Assembly: GCA_009741485.1 (NCBI GenBank)
Contig: CM019236.1
Span: 62,567,625-62,631,624 of the forward strand
Length of the DNA: 64,000 nt
Source of the DNA: Malurus cyaneus samueli
Taxonomy: Eukaryota; Chordata; Aves; Passeriformes; Maluridae
Direction of reading: 5' to 3'
A model generated the notes under the pieces. It searched no databases, had not been told where the DNA came from, and was given only the letters and a program-made list of their open reading frames with translations. Both the position numbers and the translations under genes were made by a program. Positions 22,387 to 33,981 of the stretch are shown here, one piece after another (position 1 is the first letter of the stretch; the number at the start of each line of letters is the position of its first letter).

Positions 22387-22779
22387 CAATTACACTTGAC
22401 AAAAATTGCTTTCATAACATAAAGGACTTTGCTAAGCTCCATAGTAAGACAGCAACACCCGAAGGCTCATCCATTTGCTGACTGTGGACAAATGGGAAGC
22501 AGAAAAATGATTTTCAGATATTTGTATGAAGTGATAGGACAAGAGAAGAACCAGGCATCACTTCAGATATGTATAAGGAGATAACCCACTCAATGTGCAG
22601 CATCATTAAAACTTAGTATTCCTACCAGAACAATAAAAAAAATTATAGTTATCATACCTGAAATACTGCCTTTGTTAATTTAACACAGTAGAAATGGCTC
22701 AGAGAAAAACAGTTTGGTCAGATTATTTATATTTGAAAAAAGAAGATTAAGGCAAGGAATTTTTTGCTAATCTTTAGTT

Positions 22780-22794
22780 AAAAAAAAAAAAAAA
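22780..22794. repeat. Poly-A run at the right edge of copy D
   Basis: Fifteen A bases mark the end of homology with copy A, whose corresponding edge is the poly-T tract at 5070-5113. Confidence 0.85.
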
Positions 22795-22799
22795 CTCTC

Positions 22800-24140
22800 T
22801 CTTTGATAATCCATGTACTTTTTATTAATGCCTTGTTTGTACTAATGAATTTTGGGCTGACTACACTAGTCAACTTTTCAATAGTGTTGGCTTTTTCAAG
22901 CCTTTACAGCAAAGCACTATTTGGCATACAAGGTTCAGACCTTTCATGTTTTTTACCAGTCTTTTAACATTTTCAATCCTTGTGTTTAGAACTGCTGCAC
23001 AATATCACATCCCTAAAAGCAAACATGAAAATGCATGTCTTTGTCTTGGACACAGACAGTGCATACTGGCTGAACAAGCCACCCATACCAAACCTTCTAC
23101 TTTATAGTTTCCACTTTGCTCTCGGTGATAAGAATACAGCCATCAAGCTGATCTCACTCCCACTGTTTCAGCTCTAATTTCTGCTCTAAAGTCATTATGC
23201 CAAACTTCCTTTACAGCAAAAAGTCTGCTTCATTTTAGAGTAAGCTACAGGACAGAGTTGAACAAGGAATTATTTTTACTCACAGCTGTGCAGTCAGTAC
23301 TTTGTGGCTTTTTCCTACATATCCTTCTCATGCTCAGAGGCTTTCACCACACAGGGCTATCTCTGGGAAATGCTCAACTTCCAGCAAAACACACTAGAAA
23401 CCTGTAAGAAACATTCCTAGCATTAACGATTCTGGCAAGAATCTGACATTTTGAAAGTATACTTTACACTTTCATAAGTGCATCAGGGAAAGCCCAGAAA
23501 AAAAGTAAACAACTTATTAGTCAATACTGACTAGTGACTTGCAGATACAAAATCATGATAGACAGGACAGCTAAAGAACGCTAAAAGTGGCCATTCTAAT
23601 TTTAGTTTTTCTTCTTGTAATAACTGTAAGATACTTAATTTTAAAAGACATGAGTATAAAATCCATTGCATAGCTGCTCAATGATACAATTTCAATAGTT
23701 TGTGTTTTTTTGTCCTTGCAAAAACAGTGAGGAAGAAGGTACACAACCAGCTTCCTAAAAGTTTGTGTAAGAATTCATGTTTGCCTTTTTTTGCATCACA
23801 ACCATTTTGGACAGGAAGGAATGGGCAACACAAAGGCCAAAATTTAAGTATTGGAACTCATTACGTCTGCAAAATTAAATTCACATCTTATGAAAAAGGG
23901 CAATTTATCAGTTGACGAATACTTCAAAATTCACAATTAAGTATTGCGTTATATAAAGAAACCATTTCATAAGAAAAGCCAAGCACACCATGCGCTTGGG
24001 ATATTTTTCGGTCATGTTGGTGCATGCTCCAGCCACTGACCCACTTCCATTGCTTTCATCTGAAAAAAAGCCAAAATCAAACGGTGGGGGGACACAGATA
24101 CACGAAGACTACAAGGAGTCTAACCGGACGTAATTGAGGT
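22800..24140. other. Unique AT-rich spacer between copy D and the CpG-rich promoter
   Basis: This is single-copy, AT-rich sequence. A 65-codon open frame at 22980-23177 has no recognisable motif and no convincing splice context. I see no repeat family. Confidence 0.5.
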
Positions 24141-24149
24141 AATTGCTCG

Positions 24150-24700
24150 ACTTGCGAGGACACACAGACCCAACCACCCCAACCCAACGCTACAGCGCCT
24201 CGACAAGCCCAGCTCCAGCCGCAGCGGGCCCGCTGCTCACGGCGGGGGCTGAACCAACCCGCCCACACGGGGAAATACGCAGTGCGCCGCCTCCTCCCAC
24301 ACCGCAGAGGCCACGTACTGAGTCTGCCGCAGAAGCGAAGCTATAGTCTCGGGTGTCCAAACAGAAGGAGTCCTGAGCAGGCAAACCTGCCCGGAAAGGC
24401 GCTGGGATGCGGAGCAGCAGCGACCGTCACCCCCTACGCGAACGCGGCGATGGAGGCGCCCCAGGGAGCAGACGGCGTGTAGCAAGCCCGCCTTGTGCGC
24501 ATGCGCACAAGGTGTGTTGGGGCTCTGGACCGGGAGCTCTGGGTGTTTCCTGTTACTTGTGGGAGCTTCCGGCTGTTTCCGGGCGCGTTTGGAAGCTCCC
24601 GCTGTTCTCCGAGCCCTTGCGGCGAGGGGGCTGCGGCGGGGTATTTCTCGAAGTTCCCTGTGACCTTAACGCGGGCACATCGTGGTGAGGTGACTGCATG
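24150..24700. promoter_or_regulatory. CpG-rich promoter region
   Basis: CG dinucleotides and GC content rise sharply here against an AT-rich, CpG-poor background on both sides. The region holds a palindromic NRF1-type site (24491-24512), ETS-like CTTCCGG motifs near 24,566, and TGACCTTAA near 24,660, which resembles an estrogen-related-receptor element. It has no TATA box. This is the usual design of a housekeeping promoter. It lies upstream of the + strand ATG at 25224. A divergent minus-strand transcript is possible but I found no convincing minus-strand exon. Confidence 0.7.
24491..24512. promoter_or_regulatory. Perfect 22-bp palindrome containing an NRF1 consensus site
   Basis: The two 11-base halves are exact reverse complements. 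The core TGCGCATGCGCA (24496-24507) is the full NRF1 recognition palindrome. NRF1 sites sit close to start sites of housekeeping and nuclear-encoded mitochondrial genes, so this supports a transcription start nearby. Confidence 0.75.
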
Positions 24701-25223
24701 TAAACACCCTCATCTCCTGTACCCCTCTCGATCGCAGTGTCATCAGGTTGACTTGTCTGTCCCCAGGCTGAATTCTCCATGCCTTTTGTAAACATAACCA
24801 GTGCCGTCAGACAGCTTGTACAGTGGAAGTTGCTTAATAAAGGGGTGTTTCAGGAACTGCGGAAGATTACATCATGAAATAAATATGCATTAGGTGGGCG
24901 GAGAATACGCCTTAGGAAGCTTCATGCGACGCTTTGCTGTGTAGAAGCTGTAACCTGTACTTAGGCGTGTTTGATTTGTGGAAACCTCGCAGAAGAAGCA
25001 ATGTCTGCTTTTTAAACCTGGCTCTGTGTCTGTGTTTAGAGAGCCAAAACGGGCTACATCGATTCCAGCAGTGTCCTGCTCTTTGCTACCACCAGGAGCA
25101 CATGGAGAAGAGCCAGCCTCAGTTCACACTGCAGAGTTGGCGATAGTCCTCGGTGTTTAAGGCTTGTTTGGTGGTAGAAGCCCAGCTCTGAGTGCACAGC
25201 TCCCACATTTCCTGACCCTGCAA

Positions 25224-25547
25224 ATGGCGGCTTTCACGCATTTAAAATACTATGAGAAGGAGAAACTAGAGCAGGCAGGTACACCAGTAGGATAAACTAG
25301 CATTGTACCTAGGTAAGAGCAGGATGGGGCTGGTGCCAGCTGCAGAGAAACATACAGCTCTCCTCTGCACCTTCCTCTGCTTCTTGGAGCTGTGGCCTAC
25401 TTGCTTCTTCTGGCTCCTCCTTACCTGGGAATATCAGAGAGAGCACTTCATGTCCAAAAGGCAGAGTTGCCAGGAAACTTTTTCAAGGACACCCTTAGTA
25501 AATTACAGGAGGTCATGAAAAGACAACCTAATGCTCAAGAGGCATGA
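25224..25547 (+). CDS. Small + strand gene, first two coding exons (charged helical protein)
   Basis: The ATG at 25224 has a good context (CAAATGG) and opens MAAFTHLKYYEKEKLEQA, interrupted after 25278 by a GT donor. An acceptor (CTCCTTACCTGGGAATATCAG) at 25437 resumes the frame in the right phase and reads ERALHVQKAELPGNFFKDTL, then SKLQEVMKRQPNAQEA, stopping at TGA 25545-25547. The 54-residue product would be soluble, lysine/glutamate-rich and probably alpha-helical, with no signal peptide. It sits about 0.7 kb downstream of the CpG-rich promoter and probably uses it through a 5' UTR exon. A donor at 25512 (GAG then GTCATG) could splice onward to 27407 or to an exon I have not found. I do not recognise the family. 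Confidence 0.5.
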
Positions 25548-26240
25548 CTTATTGCATCCTAGGCAGTTAGGAGGACTAAAGATAAATAAAAGAGTTGAGG
25601 GGCAAGCAGATGTCATCACTTAGAGCTCCTGGAGAAGTCTACATGCTTTCAGGGGTGCAGCATTAGTTTGCTCCACAAAAATTAGTTTTAGTGTTATTAT
25701 GCTTAGACATCTCTAAAACAGAATATATTAGTACTCTAATCTAGCATTAATTTTAAGCAGATTCACCTGCAATAGCTTTGGCTTGTCATTGTAAAATCTG
25801 CTTTCCACATGAAGAAAATTGTCTTAGGTATTGTCTGAAGCCAAACTTACACATGCATAAAGGTCAGCACTTTGAATAAAATGATACTTTTAATTCACAA
25901 GCAGTGTTTTTGGAGGGAGATTGTTGATGACAGTCGAATGAGATTGTTGCTGACAGTCAAATTATTAAATCAGTGGAGCTCTATTACTCTGTGTTGCTGA
26001 TACAGTCATGAGTTGATTTGCAGCTCAGGGACAGCTGCCTGGGCAGAAGTTTAAGTCAATGTAACTAGTCAGATTTTGATTATCTAAGTGAATAATATAG
26101 TGAAGAAAAAACTTTAAATGTCTGTGACATTTATTACTTATGCCTGGGGATACAGGAGAGCTTGAATAGCTAAATGAAAAAAAACATCTATATAGAACAC
26201 TAATTGACTATATGAAAAATACCGTCACTTCAGGTGTCCT
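25548..26240. other. Intronic or UTR sequence, no feature seen
   Basis: AT-rich sequence. It contains two near-repeats around GACAGTC (about 25,930-25,960) but no gene or repeat family that I can recognise. Confidence 0.4.
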
Positions 26241-26254
26241 CTGAACAGATTTAC

Positions 26255-26700
26255 TGAGTCAGAGTCACAGAATGGTCTGGGTTGGAAGGGACCTGCTGGT
26301 GCAAACCCCCTGCCATAGACCAGGGCATTGTTCACTAGACCAGGTTGTATAAAGCTGCCCTGTCCAACCTGACTTTGAAGACTTCCAGTAATGGGGGCAT
26401 CCTCAGCTTCTCTGGGCAACCTGACTCAGGGTCTCACCATCTTCAGAGTGAATAATTCCTTCCTTAAGTCGCGTCTAAATCTCTCCTCTTTTAGTTTCAC
26501 ACTGTTGCTCATTGTTCTGTCGCTACAGGCCCTGTTAAAGAACCTGTTTGTATCTTTCTTATAAGCTCCCTTTAAGTGTTGAAAGGCTGCTAAAAGGTCT
26601 CCATGGAGCTTTCTCTTCTCGAGGCTGAGCGACTCCAAGTCTTATGAGCCTATCCCTCAAGCCTGTTGAGGTCTCTCTGAGTAGAATGCCTTCCCCCAAG
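26255..26700 (-). mobile_element. CR1 LINE 3' fragment, antisense
   Basis: It begins with CACAGAATGGTCTGGGTTGG AAGGGACC, the reverse complement of the CR1 3' end, and continues through recognisable CR1 3' UTR and ORF2-end sequence (CTCCTCTTTTAGTTTCACAC, TCCATGGAGCTTTCTC) to about 26,700. The open frames at 26225-26419 and 26426-26638 lie within this repeat and are not genes. Confidence 0.9.
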
Positions 26701-27406
26701 CCTTTCAGTTAGGTGTCTGTAACCTTGCTGAAGCAATCATATACCATGAGAAAACAGTAATCAAAGCTTTTTTGATCATAAATATAGGTTAGGGATGTTG
26801 GTCACACATGTGGTGTTTATGTCCTCACGACTTTCAAGACAGTAAAAATAATCAGTGGAACAATTTACAAAGGACAGGAGATGATACTGCACAGCTGGAC
26901 TTATTTTCTTTTTCAAACTGATTGATTTAGTCCAATTAGGGTCACAATTTTTCTAAAAGTGCACAAATTTTCCAAAACTTTATTCAAAATGGAAGGATTT
27001 CATATCACCTTTCCTAGAATTTGAATTCCTAATCTCTCAGTCTGCAATAATTTTATTTTTTATAAGTGTCCCCACAAAACCAGGACATGAAGGCATTACT
27101 GACAGTGATTCCAAATTATCTAGTGGATAAGAACCTCTTGAGGTGGAAACAGATACCACATTTAAATATGTGAGAGGTTTAACAGAAGGTTGAAGTGTGA
27201 GTCAGGTCAGGACACTTCTGTCCTAGCAGTTGGCCCTGTTGTTCAGATTATTTATTGTACATTTTGCGTATTTAGCAGCAGTGAATTAGTTGCTCTGATA
27301 CAAAGCCTTGTTGTAGTTTTGGGGCCTCTTATGGGGGATCTGAACTAAACCACTGTCCAGCAGCATGCAGGGGTTGATATATTCCAGTTTGTTGACTTTG
27401 CCACAG

Positions 27407-27503
27407 GGCACAAGAGGAGAACTTTGACCCAACAGTGATTAAGAAGGAAAAGCTGAAGCAACTTCATGAAAGACATAAAGACACTCAGCCTTTTTGTCTT
27501 TGA
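27407..27503 (+). CDS. Candidate terminal coding exon of the small gene
   Basis: The acceptor GTTGACTTTGCCACAG precedes a frame (phase 2) reading AQEENFDPTVIKKEKLKQLH and ERHKDTQPFCL, with TGA at 27501-27503. The lysine/glutamate-rich composition resembles that of the exons at 25224-25547, and it starts with AQE just as the other exon ends with AQEA. I could not find a donor that joins the two in phase, so either a further exon is missing or the two are alternative ends. A GTGAGA at 27512 could splice the 3' UTR. Confidence 0.4.
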
Positions 27504-28410
27504 AGTTAATGGTGAGATACTACTTTCTCTTTTGCTTCCTAAACATGTGATTCATGATTTGGTCATTGGAATTACTTTGCTTTGTGCCAGTTGGTGATAT
27601 TTTTTAAGCTGAGTGTAAGTTCTTGAAGGTTGATAGAAAAAATCATCATCTGGCTGACTGAAAGTGCTGTGTGTGCTACTTGTCATGCTGCCAAAAGGAG
27701 AAAGCATGGGAGTGAGCAGTGACAATGTCTACACTCACTGGTGTATGCATTCTTCTCCCCAATTTTCAATCTATTAAGCCAGCTTGCAAGGGGCACTGCA
27801 GGCTTCCAGCAGCAAGGTACCTCTGTCTCTTGTACATGTGGACAGGATTTGTGTTTTCAAGCTCCGCTGAGCTGCTTACAACCCAGCACTGAAGTGAGTC
27901 TGCTATTACCAGCTACCTAAGCTGAGATTTTCCCTTGTTAAAATGTTCTTGGGCACTTCCTGAGCATGTACAAAAGGCCTTTTCTTATTACTGATGTATT
28001 TTGTCATACCCGAGAATATTTCTGACAGGTCAGTATTGAAAGAACCTATTAAAACTTTAAATGGCATTGGATTTACTTCTGAAAAGCACCACATATCAGC
28101 AATGATCTCTTCATTCACTCTTGCTTCCTATTTTCAAAGTATAATTCAACAGTTGGCAAAACTGATATACTCAGAAGAGGGCTCCTTGCACCACCACTCC
28201 CCAGGAAATATGTAATGGCAAATTAAGTTAGTTTTTTATAAATTTACCACTATGTGCAAGGGAGAATGAAGTTCAGTATTAATTCTCACTCTGCAAATGC
28301 AGTAAGCACAGTTCTGGCTCCTCATCCTTTTCAGTAGTCATTGATTTCCTGTGAACGCTAATAAGCAGTAAAAATCTGTATCTGCAATAAACATCTTGTT
28401 TTGTTCCACT
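27504..28410 (+). other. Likely 3' UTR with polyadenylation signal
   Basis: AATAAA at 28386-28391 is followed by T/G-rich sequence (TTGTTTTGTTCC and GTCTGGGTGTGTCC), a good cleavage context. It would end the transcript containing the exon at 27407-27503. Confidence 0.45.
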
Positions 28411-30608
28411 CTGTCTGGGTGTGTCCTTAGTTTTCCTGAGTGAATTCCAGCACTAACTTGTATGGCTAAAATTCCCTGCTTTCTTCAGCAAGAAAACCAG
28501 TTCCTACCCCTCCTGGCTCGTGGCCTCATTTCTGTTCCCAACATCAATTAACTGCTCCATGAGTTTTGTCGGTGCTGGTATTTGTGGCAGCATGCCACAA
28601 AACTGGTCACTGAAACGGTCAGACACTTCAAAACAAGTGATTTGCCTTCAGGCACATTAAAATGTGCAATAGTAGATAATAAAATAAAAATAGTTAAATA
28701 TAGCCTGAGAAGGGTCAAGAAAGGTTAAACATAAGCACTTCCATTTGAGATGTATGTTGCATAGAAAGCTTGCACCTACTACATAGAAAGATGCACCTAC
28801 TTGCTTCTTTTTCTGCATAAAGATTAAAGGGCTGTTGTGTATACAACGTTTTAATGGTGCTAGAGGAAATCCTAACACAAGATGATAGATTGTCTTGGGA
28901 GCGTCGTATGTAAAAGCTGAAATATCTCTAAAGCAATTTGGGAGCAGTGAGGCATTAGTGTGACATTGCTCCTGCTCACCTGTCTTGAGGAACTTTCAAT
29001 GTCAGACTTCCTGCGTGCCCTCGTTGAACTCCCACCGAAGTTGCAGGGTGTGATTTCCTTGGCCTCTTATCCGCTTAATTTCACGGCATTTTGTTTTTCT
29101 GCAACCCACCAGAGGTCAGTGTAATGCCAAGAATGGAGAGGAATGGGACCAGGATAGCAAAGCCGAGTTTCTACGAGTTGATGGGGTTATGGGTGTTACT
29201 CCAGTGTAGCAGCGATCTGTCTACAGCGTACCTTACCTTTTGTAAGTGCCATCTGAATTAGGAAAGGGCATGAAGCTGGCAGTAAGTCAATGTGAAGTCA
29301 CCTGTAGTTGGTGAGACTGCTAGAGGCTGACAAACCTCCAGAAGCATGAAGCTGGCTGTGTCTTTCAAAAAGTGTTAACGTCAATTAGCAGCTTTTCAGA
29401 TATTCCGGAGAGCCAAAGAATGGCCTAATTTTATTAAGCTCTTGTCTCAATGGCTCCTTCCCTTTCTTTTCTAACAACAATTGTTCATTGAATAAAGCTC
29501 TTCACTGGACAACAATGACAAGTTAGTTTCCTTCAAAAGTTATAATAGTAATTGGCAACATTTTAGGACTCCTAGTGTGAACTATTTTTCCTATTTTTAT
29601 TTGTTTGCTACTGTACTTGCCAATTCAGCTGATTTATGCAGACCATTTGGAAGATCTTCTTAACTTCTGTTGGTAGCCTCACTAGGTAAGTATGTTTATA
29701 AAACCCACTAAAATACTGGCGTACTAAGAATTCTATTAAATGTGTAAGAATTGGTTTTGTTCAGAAATTCTTGTAGCCATTTGGTATCATAGGTCTCTTT
29801 TGGCTCTTCTTTTGGAGCCAGTTTCCTAGAGTGAAGGGCTTTTCCTATCTGTTCTGTGATTTTTATCATGGCTAACAAGACAGTAGGTTAGGTTATCCTG
29901 GACAGAGAAATGTTTTGAACAAGTGTCTTTTCCCCCTGTGATATGAATCCACTGATTGGTTCTATTTTGTGGTACTTCTAGCACTGAATATTTGGTAGAA
30001 ATAAGTACTGAGGCTTGGGTAAATTGGTTACTAAACCGGATTTTCATGCACTGTGAGCATCCCTAAAAGAGGACTCATTTACTAATGTGTGAATCTGGGC
30101 ATCTGTGACAAATAACAGACTGCTCCCTTAAATATACTTTTAAGATAATATGTTTCCATTATAGTATATATATTTCTCACAGTTATTGAAAAAGCCATGG
30201 AAAGTCAATATGGGAATTGCTTGGTGCAGAGGTCTGCCCAGAAGCATATATCCATTTACTCTTGAATTAAGAAGGATACTTGAAACTGGTTCAGGGAAGT
30301 GACACTATGACATAGTGTCCACAGTTCTGCTCAATAGCCCTGTGGGGATGGGAGATGAACCTGCCCCAGATTCTGATTCTGAGATTTTGTCTTTTGTGAA
30401 GCCAAAGGATTGGAAATTTTTGAGTAGGTGGACTGATTACTTTCAGAGCAAGATGATGTGTGTGTATATTGGCACTATCTTGTACTGTGTAAAGCATTGT
30501 GTAAGGTATATACACTACACTTGTTTCGGAAAAGTTAATGCTAATTCCTGCTACATTCAAATAGTCTTGAAATAGTTTTATTTCAAAACATTAGTTAAGG
30601 TAAACATA

Positions 30609-30625
30609 CCCCCCCCCCCCCCCCC
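30609..30625. repeat. Poly-C homopolymer (17 bases)
   Basis: This is an uninterrupted C run in AT-rich surroundings. Long C runs are uncommon and are hard to sequence, so the length is unreliable. Confidence 0.85.
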
Positions 30626-33600
30626 ATTCTTACCATCATTGTTAAGGCTTTGCATGAACTGTTTATTTTTGTTGTTGAGCTTAGTCGAGGTGGGCATTGA
30701 CTGAAAATGGTAACTTTCTGTTTCTCTAAATTGCCACTATGTAGTAGTTTTTTTGGGTGGTTTGTGAAAGTGGTTTTCTTCTTTCCATGGAAGTTCAGTC
30801 TTATTATGACCCTTTGCATGTTAGCTAGGGGTAGCATGTTCAGTTAATTTGACACTTGGCAAGTTTGAAAATGGCTTCTAGGTTTTTTGTGACTAATTTT
30901 TTTCAGTTTTCTTGGAACAAGGCTCTTTTAGTCCTGTGGAAACAGTCAGAACAATAATGAGAAAGATTACAGTACCCTTGCTTTTCTTCAGGGTGTGTTC
31001 TCATTGCAGAGTCCCTTGCTTAGGTCCTGGGCTCTCTACTTGAGCCCTGTTCTTTAATTTCTTGTGGAAAGGGGCGGAAGAGGTCCAACCACATTTGTTG
31101 TACAGAAAAGGGCTTGTTTATTCTTGTCCAGATAATCCGACTTGTCTGAGTACTCAAATTACTAATAAGTTTTCTTGGTAAATACATTCAGTAACTGCAG
31201 CTTCTCTGGCTTTGAAACAATGGAGCCCATGGTTGTGTTGCAGAGTGATGCATCACTGTTCTGGCTTTTGGTTCTGTATAGGTTTAAGAAGTTGTAACAA
31301 TTCCCTGAGCACTGTGTTGCCAGCATTTCTCACTCTGAAAAGGGTGCTGGCATACCATTACTGTAAGAGCTGCTGTCTGTATAGAAATTACATGTCGTGA
31401 AAAATCACCATTTCTCTGGGTCACTATGAAGCAGGAGAACTGTAAGGAGAGAGGTATGCTGACAAACATGCAAAGTTTCTTGTGAGAGAAGAGTTTAAAA
31501 ATGGCCACCTCCAAAAAAGTTAACAACAGACATCTTTCTCATGGCCTTTCCTGTGGTATTCTGACATTTCTGTTCTCTGTCCCTGCTCGAGTTCCTACTC
31601 CTGATATGCTTAGGAATTACCTTATTTGGACTAATAAGAAGAAGTGGTGCTCTTTTAAATCTAGAATATTTCAACACATACCTATGTTTGCCTGATGACC
31701 AGCTTTTCTAGCCAGTGAGTAGTATTGGTTTACCTAGTGGTGGCAGTGGGCCCTACTAACCCTTTAATCAGAAAAACAGTTAGGCATATAGTACAGTTCT
31801 CTTCTGCTTATATGGTTGACCTGATACTTCCTAGAAACATGGAATAGTCAGTGAAAAATCTTGAGGGATCCTTTGGAAGGAGGCAGCTCGGTGCAAGGTG
31901 AATATGATGTGGCGATTAGGGTGCCTTGTGACTTGCTTCGAGCCCTCAGGAAAGAGGGCATCTGGAAGGAAACTGTAGGCTGGAAAAATTGCCTTGGCTT
32001 GCTGCAGACAGAACTGGAAATCAGTTAAATCCATACACTTTTCTTCCTTCCGTCTCCCTCCCCTTCTGCCATGCACCTCTATAGTATTATTTTATGACCA
32101 TTTATCTTTTGCATGGTCCAATGTATTTTAATATATACTTTCTGAGAAGGATGTAAAATTTCAGAAGGTTTTTCTTTTGAAATGACAGCATAGCGTGATT
32201 CAGTGAATGAAATATTCGGTTGTGAGACTGTGCTCATAGTTGAGAAATAATGCTATCTGCTGGTGGTGATATGCAGAATTAACATTACTTTACACTAATG
32301 CTGCTCATTAACCCTCAACATTGTAGTTTTACTGGAAAATGTGTTGGCTTGACATAGGCTAAGATAATCAGAGCTTTTCTTTCATTCAGTGATTGCACAC
32401 ATCCTCTTTAATTAGGAAATTGCAGAGTAGAAGATCCTTTCAGGCTGCAATATGAAAAATGTCAGTATTAATCTACAATATTTGTTCCATTCACTACGAG
32501 CAATTATAAAGGATGAATTATAAATGATAAATTATACATTATACTCTGTGGTATTCATTTGTAATGCAACACGAATAGGTTTTCAATTCTTGTCCCATGC
32601 ATAAGAAAACCTCCATAGTTTTATTCACCATGAAAATGGGATACAAGTTTTCAGTTCTCCTTGAGAGCTATTACCTTAGTCTGAAACAGCTGCTGGTCAC
32701 AGGTGTCCATTCCACAGAAGTTTGTGTTCAGGGTCCACTGGGGACATGCACAGCTGCAATTGCAGGTAGGCACATTGATGGCAGATGAAGCTGAGCCAAC
32801 TGAGGCATTGAATGCCTCACATACCCATTCCTCCTTGCAGACATGCCTTCTTGCTGGGGTAAATGCCATACCAGACTCTGAAAAGGGAAGAGTAAGGTTT
32901 TTGTGGTCGACTTTCTATTGACCCTTATTGGTAGCACTTGCTCAAAATACTGTTTTGTTGCTTTTTCTTTTTTTGTTTTTCCTGATGCTCATTCTGAAAT
33001 ATTTAACTCACACTTTGCAGGGTAGAGAGACACAGACTTCAAAACCAAAGCAATGTTGACATCACTGTACATTCAGGATTGTGAAGCCTCTATTCCTCTG
33101 TGGTTCTGCTCCCAGATCAGCCAAGCTCTGTTTCTGCACTGCAATACACCTGTGCATATGACTTGATATAAGCGTGAGGTTGGAAGCCTCAAGAGCATAC
33201 TGATATCCATTCGAAAACAATTTTCGAACATAGATGTCACTATTTCACTGTATTCATTGTCTGTTTATTGGTGTGTGGTGCTGGCTTTGCTTACCAATAC
33301 ATACTTGCTGTTCCTCTCAGACTTCTAAATAGAAGACTCTGATGCTATCTGGTCAGGTTCAAATTTGTCATTTAAATGTTTAGAATAAATGCAGATTTCC
33401 ATATCAACATTTAGTTTCCTAGTGTTAACCATTTCAACTAGTTAAAATGCCAAATACATGCAGCTACTTTGGAAGTTTGCCTTTAGACTGGCAACCAGAT
33501 ACTATTTTGCCCAAAATTTCTTTTATGTAGAGCTTAAAAACTGTGCTTTGAGTCAGGAAGTGACTGCAGGAAAGGCTTTTGTTTTCCAACAGATTTGCTT

Positions 33601-33963
33601 GATAGATTCAGGAGGATAGGGTAAACAAGCATTAACCAACTTTTCCTCCTGTTTACCTCAGAGCTCGCTCTTCTAAGAGGAATACACCGAGTCTTCTTTT
33701 TGTATATTCTTCATGAAGTCGCTTACTGAATGCCAACTTTTGTATGTCCTTTGAAAACAATGGGTTTCCCTGTTCCTTCTGAATGTTCTCACGATCATAT
33801 GCAAACAGGAATTAACTCAGCTTGCCTTTCAAAACCCATGCTAGATTTGAGTTTGTCAGAAATTACTTCATTTTAATGTGAACATACTGATATGAAGGTT
33901 CCAGAAGAATAATAACTGCACAATACCCAAAAGACCTGGCTAAGAGACATCAGAAGATAATTT

Positions 33964-33981
33964 AAAAAAAAAAAAAAAAAA
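33964..33981. repeat. Poly-A homopolymer (18 bases)
   Basis: This is an uninterrupted A run. No processed-pseudogene sequence is recognisable on its 5' side. Confidence 0.85.

Larger units (their letters stand above)
16994..22794 (-). repeat. Copy D: right outer arm of the nested inverted repeat, continuous with the right flank
   Basis: D mirrors A over 17,217-22,794. The first roughly 220 bases (16,994-17,216) occur only here, so D is the most complete version of the unit. Its right end is a poly-A run at 22780-22794, after which sequence is unique and continues smoothly to the CpG-rich promoter. D is therefore the copy most likely to represent the true locus. Confidence 0.85.

Noticed and set aside
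5070..22794. A giant inverted amplicon or foldback mobile element with terminal inverted repeats.
   Set aside because: There is no target-site duplication, no transposase, the edges are homopolymers, and the inner copies carry read-error-like indels. It is kept only as the alternative to an artefact.
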